Origin: Spirosoma validum
GTDB taxonomy: Bacteria > Bacteroidota > Bacteroidia > Cytophagales > Spirosomataceae
Reading direction: 5' to 3'
DNA length: 64,000 bases
Assembly: GCF_014699035.1 (NCBI RefSeq)
Contig: NZ_JACXAA010000001.1
Location: 744,001 to 808,000, forward strand
Positions within the stretch are counted from its first letter, which is position 1; each line of letters starts with the position of its first letter. Shown here piece by piece: positions 24,614-33,945 of this stretch. Made by a program: the position numbers and the translations under genes. The notes under the pieces were generated by a model that had not been told where the DNA came from, did no database searches, and worked only from the letters and a program-made list of their open reading frames with translations.

Positions 24614-25849
24614 TCATATTTCTACTTCGCTATCTCCAGCAGCCATTTTATTGTCTGAACTACCGTGTAGCACCTCAATTAGCTCTTTAATTTGATAAAC
24701 AGTTGTATTATATCGGTTACTAAGAATAATAATGACGTACTCATCTTTAGGGCTAAACCAAAACATCGTGTTATAGCCTTTCCACCAGCCAGAATGATAA
24801 ATATATTCAGGCTGATTAAGATCATTAAGCATCATACGGAACCCATACCCGTAATTCTTTGCACCTTTCCGTTCAAAACTACGTGGTACAAACGCTTCGG
24901 CCAGACTCTTCTTCTGCAATAGACAGTCGCCATTTAAGGCGCGGTACCACCGAAAAAGATCACCAGTTGTAGAATAAATCCCTTTATCGCCAACAACATC
25001 ATCGTAATAATCCTTCGGAATACGTCGGTTCCATTGGTAACCCGCCGTTCGATGATAATTTATGGAATCATTCTTGGTCGTAGCAACGAATGTATGATGC
25101 ATTCCCAGCGGCTCAAAAATATTTTTACGGATATATGTCTCATAGCTCTCTCCAGTCACTTTTTCAATGATCGAGGCCAAGACCATGTAATTCGTATTAC
25201 TATAGCTGAAGCCGCGCCCCGGGATATTGTATCGCTGAGGAGTAGGTTTTACGGTTGCAAACCAATGCATGATAGTCGCATTGGATGGGTATGGCTTCTC
25301 TTTTTTATAGAAATTCACCTTCATACTATCGTCGAAGGCATATTGGTAATTAGGTAAGCCACTTCTGTGGCTTAATAATTCACGAACGGTAATACCGTGA
25401 TAGGGGAAATCGGGATAGAACTTTTGGATAGTATCTTCAAATTGTAGCTTACCAGCTTCGATCAACTTTAGCGTACCAACTGCCGTAAATGTTTTTGACA
25501 ATGAGGCCAACTGGAATTTAGAGTCTTCTACCAGCGTATCGCGTTCGCTTCGTTCAAAATGCCCTAAACCGAAACATTTTTTATAGAGAATCAATCCTTT
25601 CTGCGCTACCAGCACATTACCATTCAGGCCGCCACGAACTTTTTGGCGAAAGATTTCCTCAATTTTCCGGGATTTCTCTTCAGCATGAATCTGCTGCTGG
25701 ATGTGTGTTTGTTGTTTGGGAGAGAGTTTTTGCTCGTCGGCACAATTACGCAGGTTTTGCGCCAGTTTTGTTTCGGAGTCTTTACCACACGAAACTCCTA
25801 CTCCAACTATTATTAAAATACTAAGCCAAACTTTATATACTCGCACCAT
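24614..25849 (-). CDS. beta-lactamase-fold serine hydrolase lipoprotein (class C/PBP4*-like)
   Basis: A 411-residue protein from the ATG at 25849, which starts a lipoprotein signal (WLSILIIVGVGVSC); ATGs at 25870 and 25885 are alternatives. The beta-lactamase family S12 motifs are complete: SLSK in FQLASLSKTFTAVG, the Tyr motif YSNTNYMV and HSGWWKGY in place of KTG. Family members are esterases, D-aminopeptidases or carboxypeptidases; true beta-lactamase activity is not implied. An N-terminal helical linker of about 50 residues separates the lipid anchor from the catalytic domain. A candidate promoter sits at 25892-25917. Confidence 0.87.
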   Translation of the reverse strand: MVRVYKVWLSILIIVGVGVSCGKDSETKLAQNLRNCADEQKLSPKQQTHIQQQIHAEEKSRKIEEIFRQKVRGGLNGNVLVAQKGLILYKKCFGLGHFERSERDTLVEDSKFQLASLSKTFTAVGTLKLIEAGKLQFEDTIQKFYPDFPYHGITVRELLSHRSGLPNYQYAFDDSMKVNFYKKEKPYPSNATIMHWFATVKPTPQRYNIPGRGFSYSNTNYMVLASIIEKVTGESYETYIRKNIFEPLGMHHTFVATTKNDSINYHRTAGYQWNRRIPKDYYDDVVGDKGIYSTTGDLFRWYRALNGDCLLQKKSLAEAFVPRSFERKGAKNYGYGFRMMLNDLNQPEYIYHSGWWKGYNTMFWFSPKDEYVIIILSNRYNTTVYQIKELIEVLHGSSDNKMAAGDSEVEI

Positions 25850-25891
25850 CCTAACGCACTTATTTCGCATTATTCCACAAACCAATTCTCA

Positions 25892-25917
25892 CAAAAATAG
25901 GAATCGTTTTATATCAA
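25892..25917 (-). promoter_or_regulatory. candidate Bacteroidota promoter for the serine hydrolase gene
   Basis: On the minus strand TATTTTTG (25892-25899) matches TAnnTTTG and a TTG lies 15 bp upstream (25915-25917), slightly closer than usual. Transcription would begin near 25885, which favours the 25849 or 25870 start codon. Confidence 0.4.
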
Positions 25918-26014
25918 TAACAGGGTTATTGATATAAATAATACGAAATTTCAAGAATGCTTTTCGTGTTACTGCACGGGGCCAACCACGTACCAGAAAG
26001 ATTTTCGACAGAAA

Positions 26015-27394
26015 TCACTTGCCACGCCCTTGAGCCATAACCCGGAGTGTCTGCGCAATAATCCACATATCGAATATAAAAGATCGACGTTGTGGGTATA
26101 ACAAATCATATCGTAAACGCTTTACCATCTCATCAACATTAGCTGCGTATCCGAATTTGACTTGTCCTATAGAAGTAATACCCGGTTTCACTTTTAATAA
26201 AGAACGATACTCGGGGGCAATCTCAACAATCTGATCGATAAAGAACTGTCTTTCCGGACGCGGACCAACGACCGACATGTCCCCTCTTAAAACGTTATAA
26301 AATTGAGGAAGCTCATCAAGGCGAGTTTGGCGCATAAACCGTCCCCATGGGGTAATACGATTATCAAGTAAGCCGCCAGATAAGGCTGGACCTGCCTTTT
26401 CTGCGTCTACGTACATACTACGGAATTTGTATATTTTAAATGGCTTTCCTCCTTGCCCAATACGTTCCTGAGCATAAAACGTTGGCCCCGCTGAAGTAAG
26501 TCGCGTTATAGCGGCCACAGCAAGAAATATAGGCATTCCTAGGCCGAGCGCTACTACTGAAAAAAGAATATCAAACGATCGTTTGAATACATTGACCCTA
26601 AAGTCGGCTAAAACTTCTGAAGAAAGGTTCAGTACTGGTAAAAAATCATGGTATTCAACAGAGGTACCACGGGCTAAGAACCCTCTGAAGTCTACTAATA
26701 ATTTTACCTGATAATTGGCAACTTCAGCATGGTCGACAATAGCTTTCAGTTGCTCATTATCCATATACGTCAAACAGCAGTAGACACAGTCGATTCCTTC
26801 TCTACCGATATAATTTGATAACTCAGTATATGTACCGGTAAGTATTCCTTTGTTTTCAGCTGTAGACTTATCAAAATAACCATAGAAACGGAATCCCATT
26901 TCTGGATGTGTCTCATAAAAACTATGGATTGAAGCCGCAAGTTTGCCGTATCCAACAATTACATAGCGTCGACTATTATATCCACGAGCCCGATATTCCC
27001 GAAGAAAAACTAACCCACCAATTCTAAATAGTGCTCCTAAACTTAAGAATAGAGTATATGTGATCAGCAAATGCTCACGAGAATAATAATAGCCTCTAAT
27101 AGCCACCCAATACATGGAGATGACGGCAATATGAATACCTGTTAGAAAAAGCAGTTTTTTAAGCAAATGGCCCGCTTTGAATAACTGCCGGGGGAACGTA
27201 TATGGCTTTAGCAGTAAGATCTCTACTAACCAAATTAAGTTAAACAGCAGCCAAAATGACGCATAAGGATGATCTGTAACACCAACAGTCGTTTGAAATT
27301 TAAGCAGATACCCTCCGACAAACGCTGCATTAAGACTTAGAAAGTCAATAATTATATGAAGCGGGAAGAAAAGTATAGAGTATCGATGCCTCAT
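26015..27394 (-). CDS. undecaprenyl-phosphate sugar phosphotransferase (WcaJ-like)
   Basis: A 459-residue polyprenol-phosphate hexose-1-phosphate transferase that would start the polysaccharide repeat unit on the carrier lipid. Four to five N-terminal helices (about 10-120), a Rossmann-like CoA-binding-type domain (about 140-240, RRYVIVGYGKLAASIHSFYE), a further helix (about 275-300) and the catalytic bacterial sugar transferase domain with FYAQERIGQGGKPFKIYKFR, DELPQFYNVLRGDMSVVGPR and KPGITSIGQ. The layout and length match the EPS sugar transferase family (WcaJ/WbaP type). Whether the first sugar is glucose or galactose cannot be told. It lies at the downstream end of the polysaccharide locus, after Wzi. 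Confidence 0.92.
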   Translation of the reverse strand: MRHRYSILFFPLHIIIDFLSLNAAFVGGYLLKFQTTVGVTDHPYASFWLLFNLIWLVEILLLKPYTFPRQLFKAGHLLKKLLFLTGIHIAVISMYWVAIRGYYYSREHLLITYTLFLSLGALFRIGGLVFLREYRARGYNSRRYVIVGYGKLAASIHSFYETHPEMGFRFYGYFDKSTAENKGILTGTYTELSNYIGREGIDCVYCCLTYMDNEQLKAIVDHAEVANYQVKLLVDFRGFLARGTSVEYHDFLPVLNLSSEVLADFRVNVFKRSFDILFSVVALGLGMPIFLAVAAITRLTSAGPTFYAQERIGQGGKPFKIYKFRSMYVDAEKAGPALSGGLLDNRITPWGRFMRQTRLDELPQFYNVLRGDMSVVGPRPERQFFIDQIVEIAPEYRSLLKVKPGITSIGQVKFGYAANVDEMVKRLRYDLLYPQRRSFIFDMWIIAQTLRVMAQGRGK

Positions 27395-27592
27395 ATCTAT
27401 CTAATTTACTGTTTGGAGCATGATCAGCCATTCAGACTGTCCATGAATTCTAAAATAGCGTATCAAGATAAAGATATACACCAATAATATCCAATAATTC
27501 GCCAAAATAGGCTGCTAATTTATAACAAAACCGATAAAAATCCCATTAGCCAGAGAGGCAAAAATTATTAAATGGTCTTAAAGCCTCTTTAA

Positions 27593-29125
27593 TCAATTTG
27601 CGTTAAATACTTTACGAAGGCTCAAAAAAGTCCCAACGCTATTCTGATAAAGCGTACCGGAGTCGATAGCAATACTTCCTGTAAACTGCAAACCTCCTAG
27701 CACAGCTAGAGGTGCCATAATACTAGCATAACCTGAGAATTGCGTACGTGCAGGTAAATAAGGGAAATTATAAGTCCCTAAATTATGACTATAAGATAGC
27801 TTTACTTGGTAAGAAACTGCGTTAGTCAATGCTCGTCCATGCAGTGGCAAGTTACCGGATATTCCCGTGTGAAATACATAAACTCGGTTGTTAATGGTAA
27901 AGATGCCATAAGGATATTGATCTCTTGGACCAAGAGCCGGGGGGATAAACGGAGTACCGATTGTATGTTGTCGATAGGCCCAACCATCGCGAAATTGTTG
28001 ATGATTAAAATAATCGTCCTTACCTCGTTTCAGTGGATCATCTATAATAAACTCAGGTCCACCCTGACTAGTCGTATTAAGAAATTCGAACAAAATATCT
28101 TTGACAATCGCATTGTCATCATTTTTGCGAATTCGTATGCCGTTTAGCCCATCCGCAATGTTGATTAGATAATACAGTGACCCATCCTCAAAAAGATTTT
28201 GTCGATAAATATATAAGGTGTACCTAGCCAGATCAATTTCAGTACCTATATCCACCGAGCCAAGGTGATTACCTATTCGATTCGTCAGGTCGAAATAATT
28301 GTATTCTGACGCGTCATCACTCTTCGGATACAATGTTGATACCACATAAAAATAGTTTCGCAGCCCTGTCGGTAGTTCTCCACTACTTTGAACTGTACTA
28401 GGAATGTTAGATGGATCAGCAACCCTCCCCCCCCACACGGCTTGATGATTTATTCCAGCGTAAACACGCATAAAGTCCCGTTGACGCCCAAACCGTAAAT
28501 ACAATGATTTCTGATGCAGCATTGTGTTTAGGATATACCCGTTTGCATCGAGATAACCATGCGAAAACGTCCCTTGAACCGCTAGCCAACCTTTAGTGAA
28601 GCCAATTGGGGCAAAATTCGGAATCGCAATTTGAATCTTAGGGACTGGCATTGCATTTCCCGACCATGCGTATGAACCGGAAGACAGAGTCGAATCAGCC
28701 AGACCAAACTTCTCCCGTCGTCGTCCGACATAGACCTCCCATATTCCTCTCCGGACTTTTACATAGGCTTCGGGCAGTAATACGTTTCGTTCATAGGACA
28801 AGCCGTTTTGGGTACCGTTTATTACCATATTAAATCCATAAGCTAGATCAAATTTAGAGTCTCGCCACCGTCCGTTACCGTAACGATTTGTATCATAAGC
28901 ACTATATAGGCCTGCTCGGAAGGTTGCGACAGGAGACCGATTTGGAACAATACCATATTGATTAGCTCGTAACCAGAAGGGCGTTTCTATTGATGAAGAG
29001 AGGTAGGTACCAACCTCTGCGGTATATAGAGTTGGCTTACGAAGAGGCTGTGCTTGCAGATAACAGGAAGTCGCTGTCAGGAGGATTATTATGCGTATAA
29101 AACCTGGCTTTGGGTAAATAAGCAT
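27593..29125 (-). CDS. capsule assembly Wzi-family outer-membrane protein
   Basis: A 510-residue barrel protein with signal peptide ending SCYLQAQP. The family's opening AEVGTYLSSSIETPFWLRAN, then QYGIVPNRSP, and the later strands DFMRVYAGINHQAVWGG and LARYTLYIYRQNLFEDGSL identify the Bacteroidota branch of the Wzi capsule assembly family. E. coli Wzi is an 18-strand outer-membrane lectin that anchors capsule at the surface. It lies 198 bp upstream of the sugar transferase, on the same strand, with an AT-rich divergent region on its other side. Surface retention of the polysaccharide made by this locus is the likely role. Confidence 0.88.
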   Translation of the reverse strand: MLIYPKPGFIRIIILLTATSCYLQAQPLRKPTLYTAEVGTYLSSSIETPFWLRANQYGIVPNRSPVATFRAGLYSAYDTNRYGNGRWRDSKFDLAYGFNMVINGTQNGLSYERNVLLPEAYVKVRRGIWEVYVGRRREKFGLADSTLSSGSYAWSGNAMPVPKIQIAIPNFAPIGFTKGWLAVQGTFSHGYLDANGYILNTMLHQKSLYLRFGRQRDFMRVYAGINHQAVWGGRVADPSNIPSTVQSSGELPTGLRNYFYVVSTLYPKSDDASEYNYFDLTNRIGNHLGSVDIGTEIDLARYTLYIYRQNLFEDGSLYYLINIADGLNGIRIRKNDDNAIVKDILFEFLNTTSQGGPEFIIDDPLKRGKDDYFNHQQFRDGWAYRQHTIGTPFIPPALGPRDQYPYGIFTINNRVYVFHTGISGNLPLHGRALTNAVSYQVKLSYSHNLGTYNFPYLPARTQFSGYASIMAPLAVLGGLQFTGSIAIDSGTLYQNSVGTFLSLRKVFNAN

Positions 29126-29583
29126 TGATTATTGGCTAAAATGAAACGAACTGATTCACAATAATAATGCCTTCACTTGATCTTTAATGCTATAGGAGTC
29201 ACTTTTCAATATACACACATTGTAAATCGTTATAACTGTTCAGGACAAAACGAATAAAAATAGAGTTGAATAGGTAATAACATCAGAATCAGAATGAATT
29301 CATCAGATTTTAAAAGCCGAATAGTTATCAGTAAACTAACAATACAGTTACTACCGAATTCTGAAAACAGGTGCTGCCATTTAATTTAAACCACAGTTCT
29401 AAAATAAATTTTTCTGAAACTTTTGTCACATAATGTTTACGTATTACTTATAGATGAAGATAAACAGTTAAAACAAGAAATTATTTTAGTTATATTTTCC
29501 ACTAATTTAATTAACTATTATACAAAATCCTAAATTTAGAAAATTTTTTAGTATACAAACTTTTCATTTTATTACAAAATCTG
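29126..29583. other. AT-rich divergent intergenic region
   Basis: About 458 bp between the Wzi gene and the plus-strand beta-helix gene, strongly AT-rich, with no convincing reading frame, RNA or inverted repeat. It should contain promoters for both directions, but no exact TTG-TAnnTTTG pair was found; TAAATTTA near 29531 is one base off. Confidence 0.5.
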
Positions 29584-31200
29584 ATGGCGATCAATGTAAA
29601 AGATCCCCAATTTGGGGCTAAAGGTGATGGTACGGTAGATGACTCAGCAGCAATACAGTCAGCGATTACTTACGCTAAGTCCTTGCCTACTCGGGCTACT
29701 ATCTATTTCCCTCCTGGATATTATTTCATTGGAAGCTCCATTAATTTGACTAACTCGAATGGAATCTGGCTAGTTGGAGATGGAGGCTCTTATTTAAACA
29801 CAGTCATTGTTGGAAATACAGGCAGTCGCCCCATGTTTGATTTTAGTGGCTCTTCCTACTCAGGTTGTGAGAACTTTACGTTTTTATACTCTAGTGGTAG
29901 TTCCGTCTTGACTCCATCTGTAATTGGTGTACAATTTGCCCTTACAAACAATGGTGGTTTAAATTGTGGTATCAAAAAGTGCTATTTTCAGCTTGATGAT
30001 AATGCATCTGCTAACGGGGGGCTAGGTACTATCGGCCTGATTAATATTCGTAGTGAAGAATTTTTTATCCATGAATGCTTGATAAGAGCAAATACTCCTA
30101 TTATTCTAAGTTATGCCGCCAATATTGCTGTAACGGGTGTCAATTTTACAGCCTCAAGTGCTTACCAAACGCTCGCTAGCGGAACAGGATCAATGGGAGT
30201 GGTTAGCATTAACGGTACATCGTTACAGTGTTTACAGAATCGTCAGCCTGCCATGATTCTAGCAGGTACAAATAGCATAAACTTCCAAGGTTATCTGGCT
30301 AGAGTCACAGCCGGTATTGGTACCAACGAAACTGCCGTTTTATGCACTATATCTACTACTAACTTAAAAATTCATGCTACTATAGAATCGTTTTCTCGAA
30401 TGGTACAAATTGGCGAGAATAGTGGCTTCGAAAACTGTGAATTAGATATTATAGCCTCTAACGCAACAGCTCCAACTACAGAATTAATCAATGTAACTAA
30501 CAGTATTGTTGTAGGCTTAAGAGCTCGTATAGCTCAACCTATCCCGTCGGAACGTAATCGTTTTGTGATTTATCATTCTCCTTCAGCCGGAGGAACTCAA
30601 CAAGCATCAGGTTACGTCATGAATAGCGAGATAACTTGTTTTACTACCCCTAATAATCAGTTTATTATATCTCAAAATTTACTCCGTCGCTCAACCAATG
30701 TAATATTTAATACGCCAACGCCATTCGAAAAACGTAATGGAAGGATAAAGTTATTAACTAACAATACCATTTTTGCTGGCGTTGTTGGATCTTTATCATC
30801 CATTAATATTTTTCGTTTTAAAGAGGCTTTACAGCCAGCTTCGGCAATCAGTAGTGGATTTTATCGTATATTATTCAATGGCATTATTAGAGCAGGAGGA
30901 TACGGTTCGGGAAAGGCTGCGACGCTGTCTTTTGAGGCCCAAATCGTTACAAATCAATACTATAGCGGCAGTTCGGACCCTATTTCTACTACTGTAGTTG
31001 TTTTAGATCAAAACGTTGGTGATCCATCTTATTTAAATATAAATGGCATTCTACTTGGCCTTACGTTTAACAGTGGCGTTGGCAGCGTAACCCTCACTCC
31101 TCGCGTTACTGGAAGTGGCATAGGCGAACCTGTATACTATGAAGGCTTCGTAGAACTTCAGAGCGATTTTTTCATAAATGATCCTATTCCATTAGAATAA
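29584..31200 (+). CDS. pectate-lyase-3-fold beta-helix protein without signal peptide (tailspike-like)
   Basis: A 538-residue protein starting directly with the pectate lyase 3 / tailspike head motif: VKDPQFGAKGDGTVDDSAAI, then AITYAKSLPTRATIYFPPGY. The following 350 residues are Asn/Ser/Gly/Thr-rich with short beta steps (ISLSY-type turns, GENSGFENCELDIIASN) as expected for a right-handed parallel beta-helix. The last ~140 residues (from about YRILFNGIIRAGGYGSGKAA) look like a separate beta domain ending IPLE. No signal peptide or upstream in-frame start is visible, although its neighbours are envelope genes. It points against the main direction of the locus and is convergent (6 bp) with a glycosyltransferase. 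It may cut or bind polysaccharide; no catalytic residues can be assigned. Confidence 0.78.
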   Translation: MAINVKDPQFGAKGDGTVDDSAAIQSAITYAKSLPTRATIYFPPGYYFIGSSINLTNSNGIWLVGDGGSYLNTVIVGNTGSRPMFDFSGSSYSGCENFTFLYSSGSSVLTPSVIGVQFALTNNGGLNCGIKKCYFQLDDNASANGGLGTIGLINIRSEEFFIHECLIRANTPIILSYAANIAVTGVNFTASSAYQTLASGTGSMGVVSINGTSLQCLQNRQPAMILAGTNSINFQGYLARVTAGIGTNETAVLCTISTTNLKIHATIESFSRMVQIGENSGFENCELDIIASNATAPTTELINVTNSIVVGLRARIAQPIPSERNRFVIYHSPSAGGTQQASGYVMNSEITCFTTPNNQFIISQNLLRRSTNVIFNTPTPFEKRNGRIKLLTNNTIFAGVVGSLSSINIFRFKEALQPASAISSGFYRILFNGIIRAGGYGSGKAATLSFEAQIVTNQYYSGSSDPISTTVVVLDQNVGDPSYLNINGILLGLTFNSGVGSVTLTPRVTGSGIGEPVYYEGFVELQSDFFINDPIPLE

Positions 31201-31206
31201 ACCAAA

Positions 31207-32112
31207 TTATTTCCAGAAGGAACGATGCATACTTAATAGTTTGTTAAATCGTTTTGGAAAAATATGGTAAAACCAACCAGTACGATAACCGACGTATTTT
31301 GCAATAGTACGCACATACTGAACAGGTAATAGCCAACTAACGCCTAACTTTATCAAATATTTGCTTTCATCTAGTACGTAGCGTAAACCTTCAGACTCAG
31401 CTTTTGTAAAGGGATGTAATACCTTTTGCTGTTGACGATGAAACACACCAATATCAAAATATCGCCGAAATTCTTCACCAAGCGAATAATTATGCGAATG
31501 ATAAACTTGCGCTTCTGCGCAATAAGCCAAGGAATAACCTCTCAAAATAAAGTGAGCAGCTACAGTAACATCTTCGCCTAAAATTGTGTCTTCAGGAAAA
31601 CCACCTATTTCTTTGAGTAATGGCTTGTGATATGCTGCAAATGAATTAGAGCATGAACACGTTTTAATGCCCATTTTAGAAATCATCGTTTGATCTTTGA
31701 TCAAACTTTGCGAAGGGTAATTAGCATATCGAGCAAACTGTCCAAATATATCAGTATCAGGATAAGGTAATTGACGTCCATAAGCCATTGCTATTTGATT
31801 GCTAGAAGAAAGGCGATCGACTAATCTCTCAAGCGTGTCATCAGTTGCAGGCAATGCATCTTGGGTCATGAATATGACAATATCATATTTTGACATTTCA
31901 AGACCTATATTACGTGTTCCACCGTGATTGAAATTTCCTTTATTTATCGAAACAAATGAAATACCAGCTTTATTTAATAACAATCTTGTGTCATCTTTTG
32001 ATTCCGAATCTAGCACAATTAGCTCATGTGAAAGAGTTTGTCTACTTAATGCTAAAATTAATTTTGGCAAATAACCAGATGCATTGTAAGTAGGAATAAC
32101 AACTGATACCAT
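31207..32112 (-). CDS. family 2 glycosyltransferase (rhamnosyltransferase-like)
   Basis: A 301-residue cytoplasmic GT-A enzyme. VSVVIPTYNASGYLPKLILA at the N-terminus, LIVLDSESKDDT, a DxD-equivalent region MTQDALPATD and the acceptor-side GEDVTVAAHFILRGY are present. The pieces NHGGTRNIG and YHSHNYS are typical of the rhamnosyltransferase subgroup (RfbF/WbpX-like). It would add a sugar, possibly a deoxyhexose, to the lipid-linked repeat unit. This fits loosely with the GDP-mannose 4,6-dehydratase encoded at the other end of the locus. Donor and linkage are not determinable here. Confidence 0.88.
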   Translation of the reverse strand: MVSVVIPTYNASGYLPKLILALSRQTLSHELIVLDSESKDDTRLLLNKAGISFVSINKGNFNHGGTRNIGLEMSKYDIVIFMTQDALPATDDTLERLVDRLSSSNQIAMAYGRQLPYPDTDIFGQFARYANYPSQSLIKDQTMISKMGIKTCSCSNSFAAYHKPLLKEIGGFPEDTILGEDVTVAAHFILRGYSLAYCAEAQVYHSHNYSLGEEFRRYFDIGVFHRQQQKVLHPFTKAESEGLRYVLDESKYLIKLGVSWLLPVQYVRTIAKYVGYRTGWFYHIFPKRFNKLLSMHRSFWK

Positions 32113-32212
32113 TCAATATTAATTAAGATTTGCAGATGATAATAAACTTCTTAAAATAAGTTTTAATGATACATACTTCCAAATTTTCAATAACAACATG
32201 ATTTAATAAGTT

Positions 32213-33892
32213 TCAGTTTGACCAAGCGGGTACGCCAGATACCATTTTCAGGAATTGCCCATCGTTACCTTTTGGAATACGTATAATTTTCCCATCGTCA
32301 TAATACAATAAATCACCTCTTCTAAGATCTGTTACATCTGGTATAACTTGTCCATTAGCTGGACGATTATACAAATTGTCTTTTAAATGGAAATTTGTAA
32401 ATATGTTTTTATCAATTATATTGTTAGTTGTTCGGTGATCTGGCATATCAATTCCTAAATTTGTCACAGTATCTGAATAGAATGTGTTTCCCATTATTAT
32501 CGAACTTTGTAAACCACAACCAGGGCCAAATATAGGTGCATTTTTCCAAGCTCCTTTTGACATGGCGACGTTACCAGTTATAGATAATCCATATATAATT
32601 CCTCCTCCTGTCAGATACAAAAAAGCCCCCCCAGTATCTTTACCAACATTTCCTGATAATACAACTCCTGATGATGTGGTTTCAAGTAAGGCAAAATTTG
32701 GAATGTTATAATACTCATTTCCTATAATAGTTAATCCATAAATTTTTGTTGCACCTACTCCATTAATAATTGTCGCTGTCTTGATTGTTGTACCTACATT
32801 ATAGAACCTGTTATTGGCGATTACAATCCCTAATGTATTTTCTAACTTAATATGATTAAGACTGACATTAAAAAAAGTATTATTACTGATTGTACAATTT
32901 TGTACCTGTCCACTATCGACTGATCCTAATCGAACTGCATGCATAGGACATACGTCAAAAGTACACCCTGAAATCTGGATATCATCGCCTTGAGTAAGCC
33001 AGATAGCATAAGTTTCTGGAGTCTGAAACCAGCAATTTCGTATATATATGCTGTTACTTTGAATACGTGCACCAGCCACTGTTTTGATCTGTGCAACATC
33101 CTTAGCCGAGGTGGGTGAACCAGACCTGAAGCAAATATTCTCAATAACAGTACTATTACTTTGACCATCAACATCGGGACCCAATAATAGCATTGCGCTT
33201 CCAGGGCTTTTCTGTAAAAAGAAACTTCCTGCGTAAGTCCCCCCTCCTTGACCAACGATTCGAATTGAGCCATTGACTTTTACAGTAGAAATTCTGAAAG
33301 TCCCCACTGGTACTAACAATGTGCCAGCAGCCCCTGTTTTAGCATAAACAGGTAACATGTTAACTGCAGGAGCAGCGGAAAGTGCGTCATCGATTGCGTT
33401 CTGGACCGCTCGTGTGTCGTCCGTATTACCGTCACCCTTAGCCCCGTACCAAGCAAGTTCAATCAGCCCTCCATGGATAATCCTTTTATATCTAAGCCCC
33501 GACGCAGTAACTATTACTCTACCAGTATTATCGAGAGAAACCTTATCTTTAATGTCCAAAAGAAACGTACCAGCTAAATTCTTATCGGTAATATTGATCA
33601 CTCCAGGGGCATTAACTAAACTATTCTTGGAAGCCCTGAGAGAAGCCAAGTTCTGAAATGCTGTGCGAGTATTTATTTTACTTGCAAGTTGGCTCATACC
33701 TATGACCTGTGACGAATCTATTTTAATTTTAACTTCAGGACCTGTTACCTGTGTTTCATACAAAAAGCCGTCTGGTTTTCGCAAAACATTAACTGTTTTT
33801 TGTTCTTTTTGAGTGCGCAGGTTACCTGTGGACTGTGCGCTAACTTTTGCACTAGCTAAAAAGATAAAAGTATATAGTATTAAATATTTCAT
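32213..33892 (-). CDS. secreted beta-helix protein with phage tail-fibre-like C-terminus
   Basis: A 559-residue protein with signal peptide (YTFIFLASAKVSAQ). After an N-terminal region of about 140 residues (containing VINITDKNLAGTFLLDIKDK and GRVIVTASGLRYKRI) comes the pectate lyase 3 / tailspike head LAWYGAKGDGNTDDTRAVQN and a right-handed beta-helix with recurring NCTISNNTFFN, IVIANNRFYN, IIGNEYYN and ITGNVAMS rungs. The C-terminal 40 residues read GDLLYYDDGKIIRIPKGNDG, then GQFLKMVSGVPAW, a signature I associate with phage tail fibres. It lies between the polymerase and a glycosyltransferase, so it may act on or organise the surface polysaccharide; no catalytic residues can be assigned. 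Confidence 0.83.
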   Translation of the reverse strand: MKYLILYTFIFLASAKVSAQSTGNLRTQKEQKTVNVLRKPDGFLYETQVTGPEVKIKIDSSQVIGMSQLASKINTRTAFQNLASLRASKNSLVNAPGVINITDKNLAGTFLLDIKDKVSLDNTGRVIVTASGLRYKRIIHGGLIELAWYGAKGDGNTDDTRAVQNAIDDALSAAPAVNMLPVYAKTGAAGTLLVPVGTFRISTVKVNGSIRIVGQGGGTYAGSFFLQKSPGSAMLLLGPDVDGQSNSTVIENICFRSGSPTSAKDVAQIKTVAGARIQSNSIYIRNCWFQTPETYAIWLTQGDDIQISGCTFDVCPMHAVRLGSVDSGQVQNCTISNNTFFNVSLNHIKLENTLGIVIANNRFYNVGTTIKTATIINGVGATKIYGLTIIGNEYYNIPNFALLETTSSGVVLSGNVGKDTGGAFLYLTGGGIIYGLSITGNVAMSKGAWKNAPIFGPGCGLQSSIIMGNTFYSDTVTNLGIDMPDHRTTNNIIDKNIFTNFHLKDNLYNRPANGQVIPDVTDLRRGDLLYYDDGKIIRIPKGNDGQFLKMVSGVPAWSN

Positions 33893-33945
33893 ATTTCAAC
33901 GTTTTTGTTCAAATTATACGTAATCAAAAAATTTGTTTAATACAA

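Noticed and set aside
29584..33892. Prophage remnant
   Set aside because: Two tailspike-like proteins suggested it, but no integrase, capsid, portal, terminase or lysis genes are nearby and the neighbours are capsule genes.
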